64,000 nucleotides of DNA from Episyrphus balteatus (lineage: Eukaryota > Arthropoda > Insecta > Diptera > Syrphidae): positions 45,004,402 through 45,068,401 of the forward strand of contig NC_079134.1 in assembly GCF_945859705.1 (NCBI RefSeq), given 5' to 3'. The first letter of the stretch is position 1. Each line of letters opens with the position of its first letter. This document shows, in pieces, positions 23,330 to 33,699 of the stretch. The notes beneath the pieces were generated by a model that was not told the origin of the DNA, did not search any database, and saw nothing but the letters and a program-made list of their open reading frames with translations. Position numbers and translations under genes: made by a program.

Positions 23330-23800
23330 ACGTGAAAGATCGCAACATCCCCTTCAAACTGCAACAGATGAGCGAGGTTCAATCATTCGACATACCAGCA
23401 CCAGGACCTTCAACATCAACTCAATTCAAATTCCTTCAACATCAACTAATGAATTAGAATCGGTTACCATCGCAGCTACTTCACCATAATCTGGACCGAC
23501 TTAATCCAGCTGCAAGCCAGGCTGAATGTGATTATGCAGAAATTGTTTTGCTTTGAAATGAACAGTCTTGGAAAGGCTACGTTAATGGAGCACGTCATAG
23601 ATACCGGAGATGCGCTCCCTGTAAAGCACAGTCACTAGTCTTTACCCTGTCTCTTCAGCGATAAAAACCATTTTGTATGAAGAGTTGAAACGGATGTTGA
23701 GTCTTGGTGTTTTCGAAGTGAGTGAAAGACCGTGGTGCTTACCAGTGGTTCTTTTGTGGAAACAAGAGAAGAGATCGTTTTAAGTCATTATTAAAGTCAA
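23330..23800 (+). pseudogene. Ty3/gypsy-type pol fragment (start of reverse transcriptase)
   Basis: The plus strand has LGKATLMEHVIDTGDALPVK at about 23567, then, in another frame, LYEELKRMLSLGVFEVSE followed by a PWCLPVVL segment. This is the entry segment of Ty3/gypsy reverse transcriptases: the HxIDTGDxxPVK motif, then the helix ahead of the first conserved RT block. The catalytic YxDD is absent, and stops and a frameshift separate the parts. It is a short, dead fragment of an insect endogenous LTR element. Confidence 0.65.
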
Positions 23801-24239
23801 TTTCAAAATGTTCAAAATAATTATTAGTAAAGAAAATGCGCGCTATTAAATAATGCTATTTGTTTCTATTTTGAAAAGTAATGAGGATGAAGAATCATTT
23901 TCAATTAGTGAAGATGAAAGATGAGACATCAAGAAATGCATCAGCCAAAAAAATACAAAAAAACAAAAATAATAAACTTCATGGCAAATAGAATATTCGT
24001 GGCTGAAGTGCGTCAACGAAAGGTGCTTTTGTAAGATTTGCCTCAAGTCTCTCCAAAATAATAAAAAAATCTTGAAAGACAACTATACTTTTGAGAGACA
24101 TACATAATAAAAATAAAATAAAAGTGAAATGATATCAATACCAAATTTATTTCAACATAAAAATACTCGCGATTCTGATAGTTCAAAGATTAAAGCAAAA
24201 CTAATTTGCGTTATGTTTTGTTTTAATTTAATTTATCCA
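23801..24239. other. no gene seen
   Basis: AT-rich sequence between two retroelement fragments. Confidence 0.5.
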
Positions 24240-24779
24240 TTTCAAACACGTATGCTCTTCCTTCTTTGATTTGACTGTCTGTCCGGATTCATCAATCGCT
24301 AAATCGATTAAAAGTGGCAGAACAAAAGCAACTTCAATGATAAATAAAATAACTAACGCTTTTCGAAATTATGGTCGATCGACATTATACTGTCATCGAT
24401 CGATTTCAAAGTCGATTTACACCATTTCTTTACGATTCGTTTCGGAGTATCAAGAAAGAGTGATTTTTATGCAGAATTATTGTCGGCTTTTTATACTCTA
24501 TTTGAGCTTTTAGTGCTGCCACTCAGTTTTTTAGAAATGTATTAAAGTTGGCAAGATTTGACAGGACTCTTTTCCAGCTGCTTAGCTTTCGTAAAATTTT
24601 TGTTGTGATTGTTATATGTTTTCGTCTCTTTCGCACTCATGTGACCTACTGACATTTATAAAATATTAATTTTTTTAATAAATTAATAAATTTTTCAATA
24701 AATTGTAAATTTAATTAATTCATTAAAATTATTTTTTTATAAAATTATAAGATGTTTTATTTTATTGTGTAGTCGAACA
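24240..24779 (-). mobile_element. probable 3' LTR of a retroelement (minus strand)
   Basis: On the minus strand a purine tract (gttcaacggggggagaa, complement of 24780-24796) is followed directly by TGTTCGACTACAC. That is the arrangement of a polypurine tract and the start of a 3' LTR. The downstream bases contain an AATAAAATAAAA stretch that could serve as a polyadenylation signal. The other end of the LTR and a second LTR copy were not found, so length and family are uncertain. Confidence 0.45.
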
Positions 24780-25282
24780 TTCTCCCCCCGTTGAACGGAT
24801 ATGTTCAAGAATCCTCGCTTTTATTTTATCAATGCCACTGCGATGATGGTGGTGAAAAACGACCTTTCCAGCCTTGTTGACATTCACTTTGACTTGGTAC
24901 CTGTCAGGTAGGTTTACAGTGAATTGTTTGCGCTTACTGTTTTGGATTCTTGTATTTGCTCCTTGGTAAAGCTTTCAGTATTTGATACAAATTCGAGTTC
25001 GTTTTCTACCTCAGCAGGCCACTTTAAATTCTCTTGAATTAGTTAGACCAATGGGGTTGTAATGGTAGGTGGTGAGAATCAAATGTCCTCAAGGGTGGTG
25101 ATGTAGTCCATAACGTCCCAGTTGGATTTCATGTTCATTATGTTGTGAAGAGATTTATTGTAAAAATTTTGTAGGAAAATTTGATAGGTTCGACACGACA
25201 TGTAACTACCACAAACAAGCATTAATTGCCATGATACTAAGCTTTTGATCACATATCTGAAACAAAAAAAAAATAAGTACAT
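24780..25282 (-). pseudogene. C-terminal pol-like remnant ahead of the LTR
   Basis: Minus-strand frames read NLKWPAEVENELEFVSNTES at about 24950-25030, and then, in another frame, RKQFTVNLPDRYQVKVNVNK, followed by a His-rich stretch and HIRSTGG, which runs into the polypurine tract. Reading frames that end in or beside the polypurine tract are usual for LTR retroelements. The protein part itself carries no diagnostic catalytic motif. The upstream ORF 25079-25282 may belong to it or to the adjacent Harbinger remnant. Confidence 0.35.
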
Positions 25283-25299
25283 AATAATTATGAAATAAA

Positions 25300-25835
25300 C
25301 ATGATGTTGTTAACTATACTTACAAACATTGCACTAACCATGCTTTCCTTTTCTATTAATAAATATTTCCTCGTCTTCTTGGGGTCTTTGCAAAAAAAGA
25401 TGTGTTCCATCTACGCAGCCGACAACTAAATATTAAGTAAAATAGTTTTTTTGCTTTTATTTTTGGGGAAATATTTTTTTAATTTACCTGCTGTTTCTGA
25501 AAACTTTTGATAAAACCATTGTTTTATCAGAGTTTATTCGTTTTCATTTGAAATACTCCATTTGATCCATAAAGGCCATAACTGGCATTTTAAAATGCCT
25601 ATTTAGAAAGAGTACTTTGAGCTAGAGCGACTGCAAATCCATCACCTGTCAACCATTGATAGCCAACACAACCCAAGGTCTCAAGTGTTGAGCAAAGTTG
25701 TAAAATTGGAGCTTATGTTGAATGAAACTCTTCGCCTAAATAATGGTTTCTGGAACCATGATAAATGCTTCTTTATTCAATCGAAAACGTTTAAAAAAGG
25801 TAGAATTGGGAAGAGATAAAGGATTTGATTTGTCT
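25300..25835 (-). pseudogene. PIF/Harbinger transposase (HARBI1-like) remnant
   Basis: On the minus strand, 25380-25440 encodes LVVGCVDGTHLFLQRPQEDE, the canonical first-Asp motif (GCIDGTH) of DDE_Tnp_4 nucleases. Upstream, at about 25560-25800, comes FKRFRLNKEAFIMVPETII and a stretch aligning with the family's N-terminal helical region, with in-frame stops. Part of the region after the motif may continue at 25079-25282. A neighbouring AT tract could be a former intron, since Harbinger genes are often spliced. Dead copy. Confidence 0.7.
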
Positions 25836-25837
25836 GT

Positions 25838-26480
25838 TCACATCTTTTGCACTTGCAGTTTTCTTAAATTTTCACCGTCATTTTCACTTTGATTAGTTAA
25901 AGAGTATCTGGGATGGAGAGCTGTTTTCCAATTCTGAGCAGAAGTTGAGCTGGCAGGAAGAAAAAGGATAGTTGAATTATGTATTTCAATTAGGTAAATA
26001 TAATGAAAATGAAAAATACTTACCATCTGGCTAATACTTAAGCAACGCAGTGCGTTCTTCTCGGTCGAACCCATTTGTCGTTTTCTGAGTTTCGTCAAAA
26101 ACAATGATGGCCGTTGTTGCGGACGCCTATTGCTGTGAAAAAAAAAAGAAAACACATTGTAAACAAACAAAATAAAACACAAATATTCAACACAAAATAA
26201 ACGAACATACCTCGAATAACGAATTCTGTTCTTCTATAGAAAAGACCTGAGAAATAGAAAAAAAAAATACTTACAAAATCGCTACCATGTTGTTCCTCCT
26301 TCTGTGTTGCTTTTTGAATGAAAATACCAATATACAATTGATTACAAAGAATCCGATTACCCAGCCTTTTCAAAATCGATGGCCCACGGATGATGGCTTT
26401 AGATGAAACTCCTTGCATCACTCTTGCAACTAATGCTCTAGGAGGATCAGAGCAAGTAGCTGCTTTATTCCGCACATTCT
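25838..26480 (-). pseudogene. unidentified minus-strand coding remnants beside Harbinger
   Basis: Minus-strand frames contain NRRPQQRPSLFLTKLRKRQM, and from 26475 a basic stretch reading KAATCSDPPRALVARVMQGV. The composition is basic and protein-like, and a GTAAGT donor (about 26017-26022, minus) and polypyrimidine tracts are present. They could be the 5' exons of the Harbinger transposase or its accessory DNA-binding protein, but no motif proves it. Confidence 0.3.
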
Positions 26481-26718
26481 GGGAGAGCTATTTCGCAGAG
26501 CTCTGAAATTTCTCGCACCTCTAAGGAATTTCAAATTTGTCATTTCGATGCTTCGAGTAAATAAAACCCTCGAAATGCATTTTGTCAGCTCCTCTGATTG
26601 ATTAAACAACTTTCATTTTTAAAAAATTCCCAAATTCTCCGAGCTCAAAAAGCCCTCCTTTCAGTTCAAGAACCAGAAAAATAGCCAATTTCGATTGTAT
26701 TTTTTTTTTGGGATGCGG

Positions 26719-26854
26719 GTAGACTAATTTAAATTTCTTAGCGGTCTTGGGGTCTAGAAAGCTAAAATTAAAAAAAAATTAGATTAAGTGACTAGAAACA
26801 CTACATAAAAATTTTAGCGCTCAAGACCGCTGAGATATTTGAATTAGAATCTAC
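26719..26854. repeat. short hairpin inverted repeat (MITE-like)
   Basis: The segment gtagactaatttaaatttct at 26719 continues to 'agcggtcttg' and is mirrored by 'gctcaagaccgctgagatat' to 'gaattagaatctac' at 26818-26854, with a few mismatches. The inner 'agctaaaatt' and 'aattttagcg' also pair. The predicted hairpin is about 136 bp with a loop near 26790. No target-site duplication was found. Confidence 0.6.
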
Positions 26855-26859
26855 TTGGA

Positions 26860-27590
26860 GGAAAAATATTTATTTTATCTGGAGGCCTTTTTTGAAAAAA
26901 ATTAACAATAATATTTTAAATAAGAATAAGGATGGTAGCTGAGTTCCGGTAAGGTTGGCATGATCTGAAACCGATCATCCTTCATCTTGGGGGAATCCAA
27001 AATTGGCCGCGGATTTCTATGGCTGGGGGGGGGTTTAGGCCACTCTGCATCAACATCCGCAGTGCCCTTTCCAATTTTCTACCACATCCTTTTTCCTACC
27101 AAAGCGACATACCTACTGTGGTTTTCAGTTTCGTTCTAAGGATTAATTTTTGGAAACAAATCTAAAAGAACCCAAATCGGTGAGTGAGAAATCTTTTTTT
27201 TTAACTTTACAATAAGTTAACCTTTAACGGGTTGAGGATAATAAAGCTTTCCGGTAAAGTCCAACGTTCGTTGTCGCCAAAAGGTTTGGATGCAAAATAA
27301 AAGAAAATTTAAAAAGTGATGGCAAATCTGAAGACTAGTAAAATAACAGTCAGTACTCAGTAACACCACTAAACAAAATTCGAAGAAAACATAGATGCAG
27401 GAAGATGGTGACTGGTGAGAATCGTCTGCATACACCAAAACCACTTTAAATAGTGATATGATGATGCTACTGCTATGTTTGCCAGTTTCCAATACCAGAA
27501 ACTATATTTATCTTGAAAGAATGGCTAACTGTTAAAAATATACTAGCTTTCAATAGAAGGTATGTTAGTTGAAATGATAGATTTACATAG
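26860..27590. other. no gene seen
   Basis: Includes a G run at 27025-27034. Minus-strand ORFs here have no recognisable family. Confidence 0.45.
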
Positions 27591-27594
27591 ATCA

Positions 27595-27785
27595 AAACGT
27601 CTTCATCTTCAATGGGGAATTCTATAAATATAATAAGGGCAATGCTTTGGGCAATAATCTTACTTCTTTCATCGCAGGAATTTTTCTTTGGCACTTTGAG
27701 GAAAAGATACAAAATAAAACAAATCTTTTCCTAGTTTGTCTTCGATATGTAGATGACACTTTTGCTGGCCAAATTTGTTGATGAA
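27595..27785 (+). pseudogene. Penelope-like element reverse transcriptase fragment 1
   Basis: From 27602 the frame reads FIFNGEFYKYNKGNALGNNL, then TSFIAGIFLWHFEEKI, and then RYVDDTFAG with the catalytic YVDD at 27746-27757, before a stop. The order FxFNGxFYKQxxGxAMG and then RYVDD is that of Penelope-like and related reverse transcriptases. The QxxGxAMGSPLS core has lost several conserved residues. The fragment covers only about 60 codons. Two other Penelope-like pieces lie on the same strand, at 39840-40440 and 55500-56270. Confidence 0.65.
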
Positions 27786-28345
27786 AATCGGATTCTGAAC
27801 AAGAAAATTTGAAAACAATGAGAAAGACCAAATACAAGAGGAAGAAGCACTTTTCCAAAAACGTTCTCAATTTTTTGCTGGAAAAGATGAAACGAAATGG
27901 AGAAAAAATTGCAATGCACCAAATGTTAGCACAAGAAGAAATAATATTATTCATTTACCAGAGGCAATATCATATGCGCGAGGAGTTCATTCACCGTTGG
28001 AAGGTTGGCTAAAGCTCATTGATGAAAATATATTGAACTAAATAGAAAAAAATACAAACTTATTCATACGGAATCTGGGACAAAACGGAGAATTAAATTA
28101 ATAGCGAATGGAGACTAGCTTGGGAAAACTTAAGGCTGTTATCGGATGATTGTACGTCGCACGGAAATAGAGCGAATATTTGTGAAATCTGAACAACTGA
28201 AAGTTTTAGCTTAACTTACACCAAGACCTTCTTCACCATCAATATGGAGATCTATGCCGGTTCTCAGCTTGTGATTTTTGATGAGGGTTTAGTACAACAA
28301 AAAAATAAAACACTTTTTAATCTTTTAAGATGTTCATAGTAAACC
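27786..28345. other. no gene recognised
   Basis: A Lys-rich 67-codon plus-strand ORF (27809) has no family signature. The AATAAA for the minus-strand IR gene lies at 28346-28351. Confidence 0.45.
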
Positions 28346-28351
28346 TTTATT
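28346..28351 (-). terminator. polyadenylation signal of the IR gene
   Basis: On the minus strand AATAAA lies 29 bp beyond the stop codon at 28380, a normal distance for a compact insect gene. Confidence 0.7.
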
Positions 28352-28379
28352 TAGGTAGGTATATTTTTAGATAACCAAA

Positions 28380-30206
28380 TTAATTGCAGGATAGGCCTCC
28401 CCGTTTTCTCAACTTAAAAACACAAATTTCTCCAATAAAACACAATGTGGAGACTATCAATGCCAATTCCATCGATATCCAAATCCACATAAAATTTTTA
28501 ACGTTCAATGCTTTTGATTTAAAGTCAGATGCAAAACTAAGATTTTTAACCTGTCCACCTTCCATTAATTCATAAAACGTCCTCTTCATCCAGAAGTCAA
28601 GCAATCCACTCGATTGTATTTCCAAAATATGAAAATTAAATATATTTCTATAAATTGAGTTTTCATTTAGGGAAATACAAATTTGAAGATTTCTCAACAA
28701 GTACAATTCTTCAGACCAACGAAATAAATTTTTTCCAAAAAAAACCTGTTGTTGTTCAATCATCTTCCATTTAAGTGCATTTAGAGTGAAGGCATATTTA
28801 GTATCTAATGTATCTCGATGATGCATAAACTTCCGAAGATTGGCTTCACCAAGAAATAAATTCGAATACTTCTGTATGAGGTTGGGCCTGAATTTATACA
28901 ATACTTCATCCATATCAGTTTTAGGTATATAAATTTTTAAACCCGACGATTGAAGATCATCAAAGGATTTTATTATTTTTTCTCTCGGAGGTTGAGTCAT
29001 GAAGGATTGAAGAAATGCATCGTAGGAAGTTACGATATTTATTCCCAATAAGAAGATCAACGAATAAATAATTTTTGAAGATAAAGAAGAATTTGGTCCT
29101 TCGGTGAAAGACTGTCCTAGAATTCCACGAAAACAATCAATATTAAAGAAGAAATCACTCCTGAAGAAAACTTTGTTCGATTCTGGCAAACTAAAAGCTA
29201 CTGAAAGTAAGACAGAGAACAATACCAGTAGCACGATTGTTACAGCAAATGCATCCCAGAAAAAAACTAAGGCAAAAACCTTATAAATTGGTATACTCGA
29301 TTCAACAGGCAACATCACACCCCAATCAATTGTGACAAACGGGTATGAAAACCATTCAATCGAATCTTTTAAAGTTGTGCTTCCACCACCTGACATCTCA
29401 ATTGTTCCATTTAAAACAAGCTTATGAAAATCAGAACGTGTAATTGATGGATTAACATTCGAAATATTCAATCTTGCATTGTGCTTTTTGGCAAAAGTTT
29501 GGAAGATATGGGCAATATATCCCCCAATCTTTGTACCACCGTTAGCGTTTTTTAAAATAATCACTGATGGACTTGGTCCTCCAAATAAAACTGGTAGCAT
29601 ATATCCCTGGAGATTGCGCATTCGATCTTTAAAAATGCATGAATCTTTACCCCAGATGTTATCTTCAATTTTAAAATCTTTAAAATTGCTGTAGGAATAG
29701 TAAGCTGAAGAAGTCGCAAAATCCTTATAAATCGCTATTACATTAACCATTCTATTGTTCCGACAGAAATTAAAAACCCGCTTCAGTTCGACATCATTTA
29801 TCTCGGAATTCTTGAGAATAAATATCATCTTACAAGATCGAAGATGTTGCAGAAATTCCAAGAGTCTTCGTTGAAGAAGAAAATTCTTTGAATCGAATTG
29901 AACTATGGCTAGTAGATTTGCATTGAGTTGTCCTTTAAAATAATGGGAAGAGCCATCAGTTGATAGAATTATTGGAATATGAAGTGAAGATGTGATTTTT
30001 CGTATAAAATTGTCATCAAAATAACTAGTTTCCTCAGATGGTTTTAGAACAAAAATGCTTTCAAATTGTTCAGTCTTGTTGATTTGTTCGATAAAATCAA
30101 AAAACTTTGAGTTGAAATTGGTATCTTTTTTCGAAAACCCAGAAACAATCAACACTGCCACAAAAGCAACAAAACTTGCTTTACGAAGAAAATTCATGAC
30201 TGACAA
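28380..30206 (-). CDS. divergent ionotropic receptor (IR), intact, single exon
   Basis: A 608-codon uninterrupted ORF, the longest in the window. Residues 1-25 form a signal peptide (MSVMNFLRKASFVAFVAVLI...); a second Met at residue 4 could also start it. Residues about 30-200 are the short, poorly conserved amino-terminal region. The first half of the ligand-binding domain runs to YPFVTIDWGVMLPVE (288-302). A transmembrane helix follows at about 308-340, then the pore segment (FRGILGQSF, 359-367), a second hydrophobic helix (about 378-396) ending before FLQSFMTQPP, the second ligand-binding half, and a last helix at 573-595 with a short basic tail. This is the iGluR-derived layout of insect chemosensory IRs. 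The lack of introns and the strong divergence point to the divergent group rather than the conserved antennal IRs or co-receptors. It probably acts in the dendritic membrane of gustatory or similar neurons with a co-receptor. The ligand and ortholog are unknown. Confidence 0.93.
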   Translation of the reverse strand: MSVMNFLRKASFVAFVAVLIVSGFSKKDTNFNSKFFDFIEQINKTEQFESIFVLKPSEETSYFDDNFIRKITSSLHIPIILSTDGSSHYFKGQLNANLLAIVQFDSKNFLLQRRLLEFLQHLRSCKMIFILKNSEINDVELKRVFNFCRNNRMVNVIAIYKDFATSSAYYSYSNFKDFKIEDNIWGKDSCIFKDRMRNLQGYMLPVLFGGPSPSVIILKNANGGTKIGGYIAHIFQTFAKKHNARLNISNVNPSITRSDFHKLVLNGTIEMSGGGSTTLKDSIEWFSYPFVTIDWGVMLPVESSIPIYKVFALVFFWDAFAVTIVLLVLFSVLLSVAFSLPESNKVFFRSDFFFNIDCFRGILGQSFTEGPNSSLSSKIIYSLIFLLGINIVTSYDAFLQSFMTQPPREKIIKSFDDLQSSGLKIYIPKTDMDEVLYKFRPNLIQKYSNLFLGEANLRKFMHHRDTLDTKYAFTLNALKWKMIEQQQVFFGKNLFRWSEELYLLRNLQICISLNENSIYRNIFNFHILEIQSSGLLDFWMKRTFYELMEGGQVKNLSFASDFKSKALNVKNFMWIWISMELALIVSTLCFIGEICVFKLRKRGGLSCN

Positions 30207-31180
30207 TTTATTTGAATCACTAAAATGATTGTAGGAAATTTTTCGATTGAAATGGGGGTTAACCCTATGCTTTTTTAAAACTTTAGGTTTTGTCCTACAG
30301 GTTTGAATTATAGTTTTTTATCGCTGACTATTAATTTTAAACTTTTTCAGTGCACTGTAATTATTTTATTAGAATGCTTAATTGAGTTTCAATTAAAATT
30401 AATTATTTGCTATTTAAATTTCTAATGTAACACAAACGCTAAGCAACACAGTTGTCGAAAATGACTTTTCTCGTTGCAAAAATCATAACTTTTGAACGCT
30501 TTAAGAAAACATACAATTTTTGTATTAAAACAATCGGGTTTTCCCTATTGTTTCAAAATCTTCACTTGTAGGGTTTTGCCACAAAAATAGAAAAAAACGA
30601 TCATGCAGGGGATCGAACTGTAGACTATTGAAATATTGGTCACAAATTTGGTTCTACTGCCATGCTGAAAAAAATATGAAATTTTTACTTAAATTTTAAG
30701 AAGATTTTCTCCATGAAAATTATATCTAAGAAGTAAGAAATTTCAAGGGAAAAACCTTATTAAATTGATCGTTCATTTTAGATTCAATAAGGCAATATTA
30801 TTATTGTTGCCACGAATTTTCCGGTTTTGGACTACCGTGCGCGGATGATTTACTAAAAGAAATACTAAACATTGGTCCTGGTCAGAGGCTCAGAGGTCCT
30901 TAAATCATTTCTCCATTACACCTTCGATCAACTTTATTTAAACGTAGAATTCTTTGAAAACTACGTAAGTTGTTTTTCTTTTTTGTGTCTTTTTCATGTC
31001 AAAGTGTTGTTTCGTAAGTTTCCCATTGGCAGTTGATGTATTTTCAAAATGTTCAATTTATTATTCACCTGTGCTTAGCAATTAAAAGTTTAACAAAAAT
31101 CTAGATTCAACAACGAAAAAATTGAAGGTGAATAGGCAAAAAAAAACACCTTTTATAGTTGTATATTTTCCACGTGCCAC
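30207..31180. other. upstream region of the IR gene, no other gene seen
   Basis: AT-rich. No TATA box at a defined position. The first 150 bp upstream of the IR start are the natural promoter candidate, but no element can be named. Confidence 0.45.
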
Positions 31181-33199
31181 ATATACATTAGGGTGGGTCA
31201 AAAAAATGGAAATTCGTTTTTTTAATTTGGTACTTCGAAAACTCGATTGCTAGACACCTCTAGAATGTACTCACCAAATATGAGCTCTTTACAGGCATGG
31301 AAAAGTCGATACAATTGTATCGAATTCGATACAAATGAGTTTGCTCTTGTACTCGAGCAATTCGTTTAAATTCGATACAATTATTTTGCATCAATTTAAG
31401 ATTTAAAAAAAGAGGAAACCGAAAGTTAAAAAAAAAACGAGAGATCTATTTGTTTAAGTTTAAATTGAATTCCAGATTTTTTGAATTAAAATAAATGTTG
31501 CAATTTGAGTGTAGTGACTTGTTTTTTTGAAAATATTTATAAAACTGATCAAGTTGTTCTATTTTTTCGACATTCATCAGCAAATATTGAAAATGTTGTT
31601 GGAATCTGAGACTTATCAAGTCGAAATGCAAAAACTGAATTCACTATCTTATAAATTAAGGAAAAAAAATGAAAACAATTTTCAAAGTATGTAAAGCATT
31701 AAGCCCGGATTCCTGCAGACTTTTAAATGGAATAGTCATGTAAGTGTAGATTAAAGTTCGTGAACTTCAAAGAAAACACGTTTGTCTGTCTTTATGCTGG
31801 AAATGTGTTCACATTATATCTTTTTAAAAAGTTGTGGTAATTACCGAGTATTTCAAGTCTGTAAAACTAATTTTAAGTTCAAAAGTGAGTCATTACCTAA
31901 AAACAACAATTATCGCACTTTTAATTTAGGTCTCCACGATTTTTGCATTTTTTTTTTCAATTTTTTTAATACATAGTGTTTTGTGAATAAGTACTTTTCC
32001 CCATATTTATCTTTACCGCAATTAAATAAAAATTTCAATTTTACGCAGAAAATAATGAAATGTATCTTAATGGAAAATTTAAGAATTTTTGCAAATGAAA
32101 CATTTTGATTAAATTTTATTTTATTAATTACTCGCGTGAAAAATATATTTCAATACAATTATACCCATTTTAGTACAATACAAATGAAATTTTCGGTACA
32201 ATTGAAAAATCTCATTTTCCATCCCTGGCTCTTTATCTTAATGGGAAGGTCCTCCGCTTTTCAATTTTCCATTTTTACATCAAGCTTCTACCAAAAAAAA
32301 AATAGTTTTTTTATTAATTGACTTTTTAGCCAATTTTTTTTACATATTCTTGTAGAAAATTGAACGCTCTACAAAAAAGGTTAAATACCTACACTTTTTT
32401 GAATTATCTAACCGTTTATTAGATATTTGAGGTCCAAAAATCGAGAAAATCTTTAAAAATTCGTTTTTTGTTCTTAATTTTGTAACAAATTGAAAAATTA
32501 TTATAATCAAACGCGCATGACAAATTCTTGTAGGAAACAGATTGCTCCACAAAAAAGGTCAAATTATTTTTTTTTATTAATCTAACCATTTGAAAGATAT
32601 TCGAGGTCAAAGTTAAACAAAAATATAAAAACTTTTTTTACTTTTCAAAATTTTCTAATTCACTGAGAAGTCATTATTATTAAATTAGTAAGATGGATTA
32701 TTGTAGGGGCTTAAATGTTCTACAAAAAAATCCTTGGCATCAAATTGGTTGCTTTAACTGTTTAGAAGATATTTTTTGTGAAGCAATCTGTTTCCTACAA
32801 GAATATGTCATGCGCGTTTGATTTATTATAATTTTTCAATTTGTTACAAAATTAAGAACAAAAAACGAATTTTTAAAGATTTTCTCGATTTTTGGACTTC
32901 AAATATCTACTAAACGGTTAGATAATTCAAAAAAGTGTATTTGACCTTTTTTGTAGAGCGTTCAATTTTCTACAAGAATATGTAAAAAAATTGGCTAAAA
33001 ATTCAATTAATAAAAAAAAATATTTTTTTTTAGTAGAAGCTTGATGTAAAAATGGAAAATTGAAAAGCGGAGGACCTTCCCATTAAGACAAAGAGCTCAT
33101 ATTTGGTGAGTATATTCTAGAGGTATCTAGCAATCGAGTTTTCGAAGTACCAAATCAAAAAAACGAATTTCCATTTTTTTGACCCACCCTAATATACAT
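31181..33199. mobile_element. foldback element with 8-bp target duplication, interrupted by a second transposon
   Basis: The termini are tagggtgggtcaaaaaaatg (31189) and the complement catttttttgacccacccta (ending 33191), flanked by ATATACAT on both sides (31181-31188 and 33192-33199). Arms: 31189-31291 plus 32236-32551 on the left, 32779-33191 on the right, with a loop of about 230 bp. The left arm is interrupted by the 936-bp element at 31292-32227; without it the foldback is about 1.06 kb. No transposase is encoded. The 8-bp duplication fits hAT, P or Merlin superfamilies; long self-complementary arms resemble foldback elements. Two sibling subrepeats containing 'ttcttgtaggaaacagattg' and 'ttcttgtagaaaattgaacg' sit inside each arm. 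Confidence 0.9.
31284..32235. mobile_element. non-autonomous hAT-type element nested in the foldback
   Basis: The element spans 31292-32227 (936 bp), with ends caggcatggaaaa and ttttccatccctg, a 13-bp terminal repeat with one mismatch. GCTCTTTA stands directly on both sides (31284-31291 and 32228-32235) and is part of the host arm, whose mirror arm has the same sequence uninterrupted. Internally it has repeated atacaatt/gatacaa motifs near both ends and no transposase. The 8-bp duplication and CAGG terminus indicate hAT. It inserted after the foldback. Confidence 0.92.
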
Positions 33200-33660
33200 A
33201 CCTAATATGAAACTAGAACAAAAACCTAGCTCCCTATAGGGCTGCCATTTAAAATTTCCTTAATGTGTAGACAAAAAGTTTTAAAAGCTGGAGACTGTAA
33301 AAAAAACACAAAGGTACGGTGGAAAATAAATGAAAACAAATAAAAAGTATTACCTACATGGGTTATTAGTACGATTTCTTCCAGTCATGTCATATCTATG
33401 GTTAATTTACACGTCTGCATTTAAAAATAATTCCTTTCCTTTCCTGTTGTTAGGAAATTAGATATCCAGAGTAACTCGCAAGGAAACATTTTAGTCTGGC
33501 ACAGTTCTTGCATGAACCTTGAAGCAAGAAAACCGAGCTCAGAAAAGACACTCCGACCTCAAAACGTGAAAAACGAGGTTGCACTCACACACTTGCAACT
33601 TTTTGTGTATGAACAAAGTCGAAGGAGAAATGGTGGTGCAATCGGCTCCGCGGTGATTAT
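33200..33660. other. no gene seen
   Basis: Anonymous sequence following the foldback element. Confidence 0.5.
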
Positions 33661-33699
33661 AATTTCCATACTAATTTGAGCCGCCGTAGGACCCGTTTC

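Noticed and set aside
27809..28012. Lys-rich 67-codon ORF as continuation of the Penelope-like element
   Set aside because: Composition and motifs do not match the segment that should follow YVDD.
28384..29694. Plus-strand ORFs inside the IR gene
   Set aside because: Antisense shadows of the intact minus-strand receptor gene.
30600..30640. Possible tRNA T-loop (ggatcgaactg)
   Set aside because: No acceptor-stem partner or A box at the right distance.
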